A DNA stretch of 64,000 nt from Monarcha castaneiventris obscurior (Eukaryota; Chordata; Aves; Passeriformes; Monarchidae): assembly GCA_026261815.1 (NCBI GenBank), contig JAMPIT010000174.1, positions 5,270,001-5,334,000 on the forward strand. The letters run 5' to 3'. A model generated the notes under the pieces. That model worked only from the letters and a program-made list of their open reading frames with translations, ran no database searches and was not told where the DNA came from. This document shows, piece after piece, positions 31,603 through 43,090 of this stretch; within the stretch, counting starts at the first letter, position 1, and every line of letters starts with the position of its first letter. The position numbers and the translations under genes were made by a program.

Positions 31603-33648
31603 CCTTTCAGCAAGACCATTCAGCTTTGGAATGTATTTCACCCCAATTAAATGTCACTTTGCCTGGTTACCGCAGGAGACGTCACGCTGAACTCCCTCAG
31701 CACTGCTTTGCCCCTCTTTTCTCAGAGAGGCTTGCCATGCTGCTTTCCACTAGATATGTTAAAAATCTCTCAACAGAAACAAAAATTCCTCATCAGGTTT
31801 GCTAAACAAGGAAAAGGCGTGATGAGCACACAGATGTGGGAAGCTGTGGGGCATCTTTGTGGCCTCCCAGCCCAGGATGTGCCTGGTGCTGGCTCTCCTG
31901 GCTATCCAAGCTGCTGTGTCGGCACTCAGAGCCATCTGCTGGCCGGGTCCCCTGCGTGCCAGGACCATGGTTACCTCCTGGAAGAGCTGGAATGGCAAAA
32001 CCCTTTTCTGAGCATAACACGGAGCTGCCTGTGCTGCACAGGCTCCACTGCTGGAACAGGGATGAGCAACTCAATTTTAAAGAGGTCAAATTTCCTTTGT
32101 AGTTTTGGGGTTTTCTCTTTTCCATCAAATAAAAATTACATCTCCACTCCAAATTAAATGAAAACCCAGTGAATACCTTTTACTTGAATAAGTCTAGGTG
32201 TGATTTTATGTGCTTAGAGATTTCTGTACTGAAGTGTTTTCCAGCTGTATGCACATTTTGGGTTATAAATTTACTTATTTTCGATTAAATTCTGCAATTA
32301 TATTTAGCAAGACAATCCAAAAACTTTTGGGAATGATGTCTATTTATGTGTTTCTACTATTCATAAACTAATGATATATGACAGACTGTACAAAGAGAAG
32401 ATAATTTCAATAACTAAATTTTCTGAAGAAGTCTATCCTACATTAATCCTGCATGACACCTTAAAACAGTTTTTTAGAGGGAAATTCATGATGATTTGAA
32501 AAGACTAAGATGTTGTATTGTAGGAAAGGTAAATTGATCTCTCTTTCAATTTGCTTAATGCAATGAAACTCTGTATCTCTCCTCATTCTGGCTTTTTAAA
32601 ATATAAGGCAGAAAGAAAAGTGGGAAATAAATGGCTCCTGTTTAAGAAGTGATGACTTTGCCAAAGTGCCAATTCTCCCTGGGGGCTGCTCAGTGTGTAA
32701 AGCCGAAGTCAGTGGCTCAAGGATGGTCTTGGCACCTGGTGCATCATCCTGTCAGCAACTCACTGTGCTCGACACTGGCACCACCTGAGCTCGAAGGCAG
32801 GAGGCAGAGCTGGACCAGGAGCACGTAAAGCCAAGAGGGATCTCTGGAGCAAAACCTGCTGCTGGAGAACTGCAGTGCAGACTGCAGGACCAGCTGAGGC
32901 TGAGAACACAGTAAGTCTGCAAGTAGTTTGTCTGCCTGGCCACCCATCATCTCACAAAATACAGCAGATCCAGACTGGAGATACGAGGTCCTTTGGATAC
33001 ACAATGTAAACCCCATCAGTACTGCAGCTGTAATCAGCAGAAGAAATTTACTGATGACATTTTATAGTGAAGTGCAGAAAATAAAAAATTGTTTTCCCCC
33101 CAAAGACGGATGTATTGCAATCTTCCTTTAGTAGATATGGAATGAAGCTTGGATAAAATTTATCAGAGGGCTGAACTGCTTGGTGAAATTGAATATGCAG
33201 TTTTAAAGAAAAGTATATTCAGGCTTTTATAGGGATGCTAGCTATCTGTGTATGAAAATAGTAATACAGTAGCAAAATACAGTAATCTGAATGGATCCCA
33301 CTTTCCTGTATGTAGTGAGACTGTATCTAAGGTTATTTGAAAAACCCATTAAAATTGCTTGGGTGTTGTGCTTTCATTAAATGCAGAACTTTTTCTTCAT
33401 TGATTTGGGTTCATCATATCCTGGATAAGAAAGATAATGTTGTTTTTGCTGATTTGTGTAATTCAAAATTTTAAATTCAAAGTACATATACGAACCCATC
33501 TTTTTAAACAGATGTTTTAACCGAAATCAGGCAACAAAGGAATCATCTCCTGTGACTGAATATATTAAAGTTGTATCCATAGAAGCCTATATAGCACCAC
33601 CATTATTACCCTCCCAGAGATTAAGTACTATGTTGTGCTCATCCTTCT
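31603..33648. other. Intergenic DNA, no gene seen
   Basis: This stretch contains a 168-codon plus-strand frame (31651-32157). I reject it as a gene: two minus-strand frames are open over the same bases, composition is irregular, and no domain is visible. From 32.2 to 33.6 kb the sequence is AT-rich with no supported feature, except a GC-richer patch near 32.65-32.90 kb. Confidence 0.5.
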
Positions 33649-34830
33649 GTCACAGAATCAGAGTGGTTGAGGTTGGAAGAGACCTTCTGATCAAGCTCAA
33701 GCAGAGTCACCTAGAGTTGGTTGTCCAGGCCCATGGCCAGAGGGCTTTTGAATATATCTCAGAATGGAGACTCCACAACCTCCCTGGGCAGTGAGAAGGT
33801 GTTTCCTGATGTTCAGAGGGAACCTCCTGAGTTTCAGGTTGTGCCCATTGCCTCCGGTTCTGTCACTGGTCACCACTGAGAAGAGCCTGGCTCTGTCCTC
33901 TCTGCACCCTCAGATATTTATATACATGGATGAGATCCCCCTGAGCCTTCTTTTCTGCATGCTGAACAATCACAACTCTCATCCTTTCCTCATAGCTGAG
34001 ATGCTCCACCCCTGTAGTCATCATCATGGACTCTCGTGTGTGTCCATGTCTCTCTTGTACTGACAGAACTAGACATAGGACTCCGGATGCGGCCTCAATG
34101 GTGCTGAATAAAGCAGAAGGATTCCCTCCTTCAATCTGCTGGCAATACATTGCCAAGTGCAGCCCACGATGCCATTAGCCTTCTTTACAATGAGGGCATG
34201 TTGCTGATTCAGGTTGAGCTTAGTGTTCACCTAGACTCACAGGTCCTTTTCTGCCAAGCTGCTTTCTAGCTAGGCTCTCCCAGCATTTACTGCTTCCTTT
34301 TAGCCTTCTTGCTGAGCTTCATGTGCTTTACACCAGCCCATTTCCCCAGCCTGCTGAGGTCTCTCTGGGTGGCAGTACATCCCTCTGCCATACCAGACAC
34401 CTCTCTCAGTTTTGTGTCATCAGCAAACTTGCTGAGGGTACACTTTGTCCTATCACCCAAGTCATTAATGAAATTGTGAACAGGGTAACATGCACTACTG
34501 CTCCTGGGGTACACCACAAGCGGCTGACCTCCAGCTACATTTCGTGCCACTGACCACTACTCCCTGGGGATTTCCATGCAGCTGGTTTTCAACCCACCTC
34601 ACTGTCTGGTCATCCAGCCCATACCTCATCAGGTATCTTTCTTTAAGAAAATCTTGCAGCAATGTTCAATGACTCAATGAATTCCAGGCAGACATATCCG
34701 CTGTTCTCCCACCATCTACCATGACAGACATTTCATCACAGAAGTTTATCAAATTGGTCAAGCATGATACTCCCTTGAAGAATCCATGCTGACTGCTCAC
34801 ACTATCACTGGAGATGTTTGTCTCACATTT
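33649..34830 (-). mobile_element. Long CR1 LINE fragment, antisense, with RT remnant
   Basis: This is the longest CR1 copy in the window, about 1.2 kb. It starts with the inverted 3' tail (CACAGAATCAGAGTGGTTGAGG) and passes 'CCACAACCTCCCTGGGCAGT' (33773), 'GGTTCTGTCACTGGTCACCA' and 'GATCCCCCTGAGCCTTCTTT'. It then enters the ORF2 end. Near 34750-34800 'AAATTGGTCAAGCATGATAC' and GAATCCATGCTGACTGC are the complement of CR1 reverse-transcriptase coding sequence. Similarity fades at about 34830. It is 5'-truncated and non-functional. Confidence 0.9.
34287..34550 (-). pseudogene. Decayed CR1 ORF2 reverse-transcriptase segment
   Basis: The minus-strand translation of 34550-34287 contains NFINDLGDR, then CTLSKFADDTKL, then a DLSRLGKWA stretch. 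These are hallmarks of the CR1 reverse transcriptase around the catalytic box (F/YADD, here FADD) and the region just after it. The frame ends in a stop soon after and flanking RT sequence needs frame changes, so this is a dead fragment. It lies wholly within the antisense CR1 at 33649-34830. It would have belonged to the retrotransposon's own replication protein, not to a host gene. Confidence 0.85.
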
Positions 34831-35939
34831 TCTTATGTGGGACTATGAATCTGGCAATTTCATCTTTGCATATATTCTCATTTGCAACAGTACATACCAC
34901 TGACATGAAATTTTTTACAAGTCTTGTACTACTGATGATATTGTGTATTTCTTCTCATTTTCTTTATAAGTCTTCATTGTGGTGGCCTTTGCAGTTCCTA
35001 ATCACCATTTCTTGTACCTGTTTTATGCACCCAGCTCCTTCAGAAAGAACACTATGTATATTCAGCATATTTAAGGCACTGCAGCAATGTATGTTGCAAT
35101 AAAGACTAACCCAATTAATGAAATGGATCTCAGGTTGAATTACAACTGCCCAAGTATTAATGGATTTGTTGTACTGGTACACCACAGGATGGGTACAGGT
35201 GTCCTCTCAAACTACTTGCTTATGGGGCTGGCATTTACAGCCAATGACAACTGCAGTTTATAAACCCATAACCAACACCCTGGGTCTTAAATTTAACTGC
35301 TGCTTTTCATGTAGCTTGTGCATTTCTGTATTTCACTTTCAATGTTCCCTACCTGCTCTTTTTTCCAGACTGAATCTCATTTTATTACCTACTTATACCT
35401 CTAAATTCTGCAGGTCTCTTTTTATTATTTTGCCATCTATCCTGGGTTTTGCAACACCTTATTATTTAGTATGATCTGTAAATTTAATTACTGTCATGTT
35501 TGCCAAAGACCATAAAGAGCCAAGTCAATTATATGGCCAAAAAAGAAAAAAGGAAGCCTTTATTATGCTATAAATGCTCTGTTAAAAATCCCTCTCAAAA
35601 AAAAAGCATTATAGGTTTCTTGGACTTCATAGATGTAATTGCAAAGGGTTCTAGATGATTTGCCTACATCATTTGTGCCATTAAAAAAAAAATGTATTAT
35701 TAGCAAAAGTAAATATTAAAGAGATTAAAAGTGGGACTTAATTCCTTTCTATTCAGCCAAAATATGCCAGACAGGGTAAGACAAGCATTCATAGTCCACA
35801 CTTTGCTATGACATTTAAATTAAACCTACCACAGTGTTACTGGAGCAGAATTGCCTCAAATTGATTCACACATTAAGGGAAAATGCAGGACACCAATTAA
35901 TAATTGATTTTATTTAAAATCTCTTTTCTTTTATTTTTC
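34831..35939. other. Intergenic AT-rich DNA, no gene seen
   Basis: No supported exon or repeat. Short A runs lie near 35596-35605 and 35682-35692. Confidence 0.5.
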
Positions 35940-36370
35940 TATTATTTCCAATATGTGTTATGTGTATAGTACAATTGTGTAATGCTTTGGTCCAATCTGA
36001 CAACATTTGAGCAAAGTCTATAATTCTCTGTCGTTATTATGTGTGAGCTATTATGAAACTGGTAGGAATTAGAGCAGGGTAACCTTCATCATTCAACCAG
36101 AAACAACAGCAATTACAATTTGGTCTCTGACTGAGGTTAGAATAGATAAATTGAGCTAGATAATGATTACAATCTTTCAAATTCATCATTAGCTCTAACT
36201 GCATTTCTAATGCAGAATACCAGATTATTGGGCCTGACCATGATAGCTTCTCCTGACTTATGCTACAGCAACATTACTAGGCTCACTCATCTTTAATCAG
36301 ACCTCTTGTTCTTAAAGAGCACAACCTGAGATACACTAATAGGTATTAATTTTACAAAGTAATTCAAAAC
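35940..36370. promoter_or_regulatory. Candidate conserved non-coding element, homeodomain/SOX-rich
   Basis: A 430-bp repeat-free block, rich in ATTA/TAAT cores, contains ACAATTGT (35971-35978), an overlapping inverted SOX-like half-site pair. It also contains the palindromic homeodomain-like TAATGATTA (36161-36169) and an inverted GCATT...AATGC (36201-36213). It shows even, non-decayed texture without microsatellites, as in many vertebrate developmental enhancers. This is an inference from motif density. Cross-species alignment is decisive. Confidence 0.3.
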
Positions 36371-38839
36371 TTCGAAAACCTGTTTTCAGTGCTCAGCCTG
36401 AGGACCTGATTTTCAGGCAGGGTTGTTTTCCCTTGGCAGAGAAAACAAAATTCCCCTTTCAAGTAAAACATATGCAGAAAGTCCTTCCGTTCATGAAAGT
36501 ATGTAAACTAAGATAAGCAATTTAGCAAGTTATGAATGTGCCTGAGTCCCACTAACCTCCATGTCTTGCCCATAAATTCAGAGTGCATGTGAATTTCTCC
36601 ATGGAAAAGTTGATTTTGTATCTTTGGTTTAACTATAATTAGAATTTATTTCCTCAGCTGATTTTGCCTGTAACTCTATTACTGGTGTCTTATTGATAGA
36701 GAGGTGCAAAGTTACAAATGTGAGAGAAGACCAGCCAAGTGTTACGGGCTGAGTGAGGACAGGGCACTGGCCAGCCATCTTGGAAGCCTGAGCCCCTGTA
36801 GCTGCTCATGGCAATGTCTGTCTGTCTTGCAAGGACTCTTGGACCAGATGTAATGAAAACTGCTCCCATACTGCCTAGTGTGTAATACATAAGACTTTAA
36901 TGCCTTGATTCTGTTGCCCAAACACAGGTAATCAGTGCCATGTAAAAAATCCAGGGGTTTGGAGGTCATTCATACAGGGCCTGTGGGGATGACAGAAGAT
37001 CCCCTTTCCCTCACAGATTTGTGCTGATCTGTGGAGGCAGATAGATGGTCTAATGCGGACACCCAGAGGCACCACAAAGGGGGTTTGATGGCTGTGTGTA
37101 GAGCTTTCACAGCTTTCACAGAGCTCCAGACATCACAATGGCAATGCAAAGGTTCAGAGCACTCAGGCACATTAATTTTGCACATTTGGTAACTGTTTTT
37201 AACCTGGTTTTTTTAGAAATACATAGCTGACACAGACATAGAATTAGCAAATTGTCCTAATTGATACAAGCGCCTACTATAAGCTTAAAATCCTCTAGGT
37301 GTTAATTATGAGACACCACAAACACATCACTCAGGCAGCTCCTCAGCAGAAGCTCCTGAGCTCCACTCAGCTCCCAGCCCACGCTCCCTCCCTCCTTCAA
37401 TCTTACTTCTCAGTCAGTAACAATTGCTTTTGCAACATATTTATCATTTCTGTTTCAAGTTTCTCACTTGAAGCTCTGCCCTTCAAACTCTCAAACGAAG
37501 TGGCGGCTAAATTCTGCTCTCACCCATCTGGGTACTGTATAAATGGTGCTTCTCACTCCAAAAGTATTTGGAGAGACTTCTGCTGGACTTTGATTTGTAC
37601 ATGTTTATTAGCCTCCCATGGAAGGCTGTACAGATGCTGAGGGCTGGGTAATGAGAGATTACCTGGGGTGTGTGAGAAGGAAACCGTATAAAAAACTACA
37701 GAACAGTGGCCTCCAGGAAAGGAGATATTTTGCAGGAAATATAAAGTGAAATGTTAGAGATGAAAGAGAGGAGGAGACACAGTGAAACCCATGAAAGACA
37801 TCATCATACTCTGTCTTTCTGGAAGGCATTCTGATACCATGGTAATAGGCATGATGATCAAGGTAGGTCACAGAAAGCTGTAAACTAAACCCAGTCTTTC
37901 TGCTGGTGCAATCTGCTCTGGAGAGTGCTGTAGGGCTCTGGTGCATTCAGAGGCTTGAAGAGGCGATGGCCAGAGGCTGGGTGAGACCTGGCACTTTTTT
38001 CTATCCTTCATAGGCACAAGGCATGACTGAAACAATAGAAATATGACTGAAACAATAACTGGTGTGTTACAGAGTGGTCTGTTGGAAATGTAGCAGATGT
38101 CACTCAAATGTCTCCTCTCTGCTCAGAGACCTGCCTGCTGTGGTCAGTGATTGTGCTGAGCCACTGCCACCTGTGAGGGGGTTCCAGGCAAAGTTCAGCA
38201 TAAACTGAATTCAGTGTGTTTTCAGAAATTAGCATCTTAGGTGTAGCATCAGCAGAAACACAGAAATGTTCTGTGGGTTGTTCAGGTCTTCAGCTCTGAC
38301 ATGTAGAAGTTAGACTAGATCCTGAAAGCCTTGGCCCTCTCTGCCACCACTGAGGTAAAAAAATAAAAAACAATTGTAAATTATTTATGCATTGAGAGAG
38401 CTGACTTGTTTGGTTTTATAGATAACAATATTTTAGATATTCCAATTCAAAGTAGTAATTAGGCAGCTGGACCAGATCAGTGTTGGAGTACAGACACCTG
38501 TTTATGTGTTTCCAGCTGTTCTCCGCTGGAATTATTAACAAATATGTTGCATAAACATCTTTACAGGCTTTTCAAGATCATCACCATTTTCTTTCTCACT
38601 TCTGAAGAATATTCTGTACTCTAGAGCTTCCTAGAGAAATAAAGTGGGTGCCAGTGCAATGATAGCACTTAAGAATTCCCACCCTTTTATTCTTCTATGT
38701 ATTCACTTTTCACGCCTGAAGGAAACATAACATGAAAAGGAGACAGAAGCAGCAGATAATGAAACAACAGCTTTATTCAGATGGGTGAAGGCAGTTTATT
38801 CATTTCTAAAAGAGAGAGGATGCCAAAAGTCTGCTGTAA
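36371..38839. other. Intergenic DNA, no gene seen
   Basis: Mixed composition. A 15-bp direct repeat, ATGACTGAAACAATA, occurs at 38023-38037 and 38043-38057 (20-bp period). No frame looks protein-coding. Confidence 0.5.
38023..38057. repeat. Tandem duplication, 15-bp core, 20-bp period
   Basis: ATGACTGAAACAATA is present twice without mismatch at 38023-38037 and 38043-38057. Confidence 0.75.
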
Positions 38840-39110
38840 ATCTGAATGTCAAAATTGCTCAGAGCTCAGTCTACCTCCACAGCAACAGCAAGCTTTATAT
38901 ACAGCTTTCTGACACTTACAACACCATTCACAAATATTTCTAAGCAAAGGTTGCAGTCAGCTATTATTCTGTTTATTCCAGAAGTGCTCAGGGGCTGGCT
39001 GAAAGCAGAGCCCTGTTGTGCCAGGCTTTGTACAAACAAAGCCACGGAGACAGCCATTGCTGCACTGGCTTTGCTTGACTATTGTTTTGCTGAAGTGCAA
39101 TTTAAAATGT
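38840..39110. promoter_or_regulatory. Candidate regulatory block with inverted CTTTGT/ACAAAG pair
   Basis: CTTTGT (39026-39031) and ACAAAG (39036-39041) form a perfect inverted repeat with a 4-base spacer. This is a geometry of the kind seen for dimeric SOX sites, though the half-site orientation here is the reverse of the best-known SOXE arrangement. The flanking 250 bases are repeat-free. This is motif-level inference. Confidence 0.22.
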
Positions 39111-39340
39111 GATACAATTCTCCTGGCTGTTAACAAGAGGAGAAAATATTGTGTCTTGATTTGTGTCAGTTTGTTAGATGTGTAGGGCAAGCAAATGAAA
39201 AAGAAGCTACATATTTTTACATATTGACAACAACTGTTTAATTAAAACCAATAACTGATGTGAGACTCTCAGTTCGTTTGAGGCTGGAAGCATTTATTTG
39301 GAGAGCTCCAGTTGGGGAGCTGATGCGGGTGTTGGGGGGG

Positions 39341-39640
39341 TGTCATGGTTTAAACCCAGCTGGAAATTATGCCCCATGCAGCCACTCCCCTCTGCCCACC
39401 GCCTCCTGTGACAGAGACAAAAGGTAGAGATTCCGAGTTGAGATAAGAAAAATTTACTGGAAACAGTAATGAGATAAGAAAACAAACAGTAACAGCAACA
39501 ATACCAGTAACAAATAGTGCATAAAAGAGGGTGACTGCGTGTAAAATGCTCATGGAGCCTGACCTGGCCCACTGCCACAAGGCCAAAGAACAGAATGGCC
39601 CCTGGTACCACCTCGTGAAGGTTTTTCTTCCCGGCCCCAC
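39341..39640 (-). mobile_element. Endogenous retrovirus LTR fragment, antisense
   Basis: It begins abruptly after a G run with TGTCATGGTTTAAACCCAGC, the well-known terminal sequence of an avian ERV LTR read from its 3' end. A C-rich part follows, and then 'GAGTTGAGATAAGAAAAATT' (about 39437), the reverse complement of the post-poly(A) zone. The other end near 39640 is not a clean LTR terminus and runs straight into a CR1 fragment. No flanking duplication is seen, so it is truncated or rearranged. Confidence 0.7.
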
Positions 39641-40048
39641 ACCTCTCCTATGAGGAAAGGCTGAGAGAATTGGGTTAGTTCAGCCCGGAAAAGAGAAGCA
39701 ATAAGGGTGACCTAATTTTGACCTTCCAGTATCTGAAGGGAGCCGACAAGAAAGATGGAGAGAGACTTTTCATAAGAGCATGTAGTGACAGGACAAGGGG
39801 GAATGGCTTCCAACTGAAAGCAGGTAGTTTTAGATTAGATACTAGGAAAAAATAGTGATGGTGATGAGGTACTCAGGTTGCCCTGAGAAACTGTGCCTTA
39901 CCCATCCCTGGAAGTGTACAAGTCAAAGCTAGATAGAGCTCTGAGAAATCTGGTCTAGTGGAAGTTGTCTCTGCCCATGGCAAGGGGGTTGGAATGAGAT
40001 GATCTTCAAGGTCCTTTCCAACCCAAACCATTCTATGATTCTGTGATC
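39641..40048 (+). mobile_element. CR1 LINE 3' fragment, sense
   Basis: It begins 'CCTCTCCTATGAGGAAAGGC' and includes TTAGTTCAGCCCGGAAAAGAG, a GACAGGACAAGGGGGAATGG segment, 'CATCCCTGGAAGTGTACAAG', 'TGATCTTCAAGGTCCTTTCC' and the tail CATTCTATGATTCTGTGAT. It is well preserved relative to the other CR1 copies here, with a clear octamer-like tail at 40029-40047. It is 5'-truncated, non-coding, and directly abuts the LTR fragment on its left. Confidence 0.92.
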
Positions 40049-42648
40049 TACCTCGCACTATTTTTAGACCAAATTATTTTGCATCAGTGGCAAATGAGAC
40101 AGGATAAAGGCACAGGGGCAGACCAACCTTTTCAAGATTCACAGTACTCGCTTTTGAGCACTCTCTCAGCACTGGGAGACCCAAACTCAGAGCAGACCAT
40201 CCTGTGCTATAAACAAGATCCTTTCTCAATGGAAATCAGGATCCCACCACTGACAAATTCTGCTGGCAGCGTGGGGCTGGCAGAGGCCATCAGGAGCTTA
40301 GCTGAATGCTGTCCTGACCTCAGAGACAAGTTTTGAGAAGGAGGAATCCAAGTTTTGCTGTTTTATTGAGGCAGAAGTAGCAGGGAGAGAGATGGTGTGA
40401 AGGATGGTATTTTCCACATTGTTTTTTATTCCACTCTTTATATGTAAAGATTTTTTCTGCTCTCTGATTGCATAGCATTTACAATAAGAACACATTTCAT
40501 AACTGAGTGTAAAGCTTGGGCTGGGGAAGACATCCAAAAGGTCTTTTTGCTACACAGTTTCAGGCATAAGTGGGTGAGGGAGGTTGTTATGTCTCACTAC
40601 CTGAACATTGCATTTCTTTTATTTGCTGGAGAAAGGAACCAAACTTCCCCTCTCCAAATATCTTTTCCATTTCTAAGGTATTTTTCTTACCTGTTTTCTT
40701 TAACTCACCATACCCCACCATTTTTCACATTTGCCTTTCTGTTCACGTTGAGGGGTGCCTGGCCCTAATCCTACACATAACCCTAACCCTATCCCAGCAG
40801 GCACAGAGAAGCTGCAGCTGCAGGCGTCAGCCCCGAGGACATGGATGTGTAGATCACACCAGATATGAAATCTGGCTGTGAACTTTTCTCTTGGGAAAGG
40901 TGCTAAGCACCCCTCCCTAAGCAATGTGGTGTGTCAAGGTTTCATGACAGGTCATCTCAGAGTCTGGGACTTTGCCTTCCTTTTAGCAAAACTGTTAGGA
41001 CAGACCAGCAGTGCTAAATCATATGTGGGGAAAACAGACCTTAAAATTACCTGATAGTTAATAGGCATCTAAACATATTTGACAGAACCACTCAAATGTC
41101 TTTTAGACTATAGGAAGAGAAACTGAAATAGTCTAATCATCTGGGGACACAGGTATTTACAGGGCTTCGAGAGAGTGAATGGCCATAATTTCTAAATAGC
41201 CGGAGCCACATCCCAGTGGGATCCTCTGGCTAAACCAATGCAAGGCACTAATTCTGGTGCCAATGCCCTGACAATCTGTAACCAAGACGTGGAGAGGAAG
41301 TTTCTCTTAGTCTGAAGGGCCGACTACCAGAGTGAATGATGTGTCTGCACTGGCTCAGCCATAGCTGTTCCAATTCATGGAGAAATCACTACTCTTCTCT
41401 GTGCCATAAGCAAGAACGAGGCTTGAGATGACTGGATATTGGCCAGGACACTCCAGAAGGGGCAATTTTTAGGATGACAAAACTAACTGCAAATTTTTGC
41501 TTTTCATTACTTTTTAAAATATCTGCCAATGACATGATACTGTGATACAGCTTCTTTAAACCTCCATCACGCAATTTCTGGCACAATGGTGACCCTGGCA
41601 AGTTTCTCAGACAGGAGGATTTTGTTCAATATGTCTCTGCTGTGTATCTGTTTGTCAAGGAACATTGAGCATGTGTTTTTTAATGTCAGGCAGAAGCACA
41701 GCTTGGCTACTGCTTATGCTCCTTCACCATTTCCCTTCTCATCAGAGCCTGCTCATTTCCTGAGCAAGTGTTCATTTCATTTGTGTGCTTGCAGTAAGCA
41801 CCAAGCAAAATCTACTCATTCTAACAGAACCTCTCGGGAACAACCAACAAAATTATAATTTTATGACTGATGAATTTAAAAATACCCCAGGAGATGTTGC
41901 TGGCAACATCAAAAGCAAAACTGTGATGAATGATGACTTTCTGTTTACCTGCCTTTGCAAAGTGTGTTGGGATACATCCTCTGGCAGAAGTATCATCTCC
42001 TTTGGGATTATGGAGGAGACGTGCTAAACACTCACTTCAGATTTAATAGAGATGGAAGATTTTCCCAAGTAGTGGATCTCATATGTATATACATACATAT
42101 AAAGTACTTGTCTGTAGCCACCAGGAGCAATGACTTCTGTACTTGTGATTTCTGTATGGTTTAATTCCTTCAGAATAAAGGAAAGTGAAAATGTTTTGAC
42201 TTTGCAAGATCCAAGAATACAGGCATCTGTGACAGCGGTGAAAGATGAGTTCTAAATATAACCCTCTCAGAACTAAGAGGGATAATCAGGACAACCAAAA
42301 ATTTTTGTTTTCTAGTAACAAATGGCAGCTGGATTAAGACATTGGGTCACCCATGCCCAGAGCACTTACTCAAATCTTTCATTTTCTAAAGTTCAGCTGG
42401 CAGCAAGGTCCTCTATTTAAATTATTTTGATGTCTTTGGTATTAATCCTTGTGGCACGCAGTAAATATTCTTTTAGAAAATGCAGTTCAAATTATTCATC
42501 CACCAAAAAATATTCAAGCCACAGTTCTGAGAGTCTGCAAATATTTAAAGTGGCTTGGAGTCATTTGAAAAATTATCTTCCAAAAACATCTGTCCTTAAA
42601 TTCCCTGCTAAGGTAACAAGCACTGCTTCCTATCAACAACTTCTGCAA
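40049..42648. other. Intergenic DNA, no gene seen
   Basis: No supported exon. A short TAACCCTAACCCT stretch (40778-40790) has only two telomere-like units. Frames at 40043-40336 and 41785-42027 lack recognisable motifs. Confidence 0.5.
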
Positions 42649-42745
42649 GTTGCTTTCTTGCACTAAGAAACCAAACCCACAGAAATGCCAATTCTGCATT
42701 GTTGCTTTCTTGCACTAAGAAACCAAACCCACAGAAATGCCAATT
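42649..42745. repeat. Perfect tandem duplication, 52-bp period
   Basis: The 45 bases starting GTTGCTTTCTTGCACTAAG at 42649 recur without a mismatch at 42701-42745, after a 7-base remainder (CTGCATT). Perfect identity in otherwise diverging non-coding DNA indicates a recent slippage duplication or an assembly artefact. Confidence 0.95.
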
Positions 42746-42789
42746 ATTCTAAATCCAAAAGACATAGTGAAAACACATTCTGCAAAATG

Positions 42790-43090
42790 ACAGCTAGGTA
42801 GTAGAGCTTTATTTATAATTGTGAAATAAATATCAGTTAATCAACACCAGGAGCACCGATTTCTATCTTCCATTTAGGTGCAATTTCAGCTGCTTAACTC
42901 ATTATCAGCTTGCAGCAATGCCTGCTAATCAGTTGCAGTCACATTAGACAAAATACAATTCATCTGATATGGCAGTAATTAAATCATACTCCAGGGAAAA
43001 AATAACGGTGAATTATAAGATATCTTGAGAAATTATAATTATTACTCCATAGGGGTTCTATTCTACTAGGGCTTAAATACTTCTAAGACT
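42790..43090. promoter_or_regulatory. Candidate conserved non-coding element, TAAT-rich
   Basis: A repeat-free block holds many ATTA/TAAT cores, including TAATTA at 42976-42981 and an AATTATAATTATTA stretch near 43031-43044. CAGTTAATCAACA and GCAGCAATGCCTGCTAATCAG lie upstream. The texture is CNE-like. Function is inferred only. Confidence 0.28.

Noticed and set aside
31651..32157. 168-codon plus-strand frame next to an LTR
   Set aside because: Opposite-strand frames cover the same bases, there is no retroviral or cellular motif, and composition is irregular. Chance frame in a GC-balanced patch.
34323..34553. Plus-strand frame inside the CR1 at 33649-34830
   Set aside because: It is the antisense shadow of the CR1 reverse-transcriptase remnant.
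40778..40790. Telomere-like TAACCCTAACCCT
   Set aside because: Only two units, too short to call an interstitial telomeric site.
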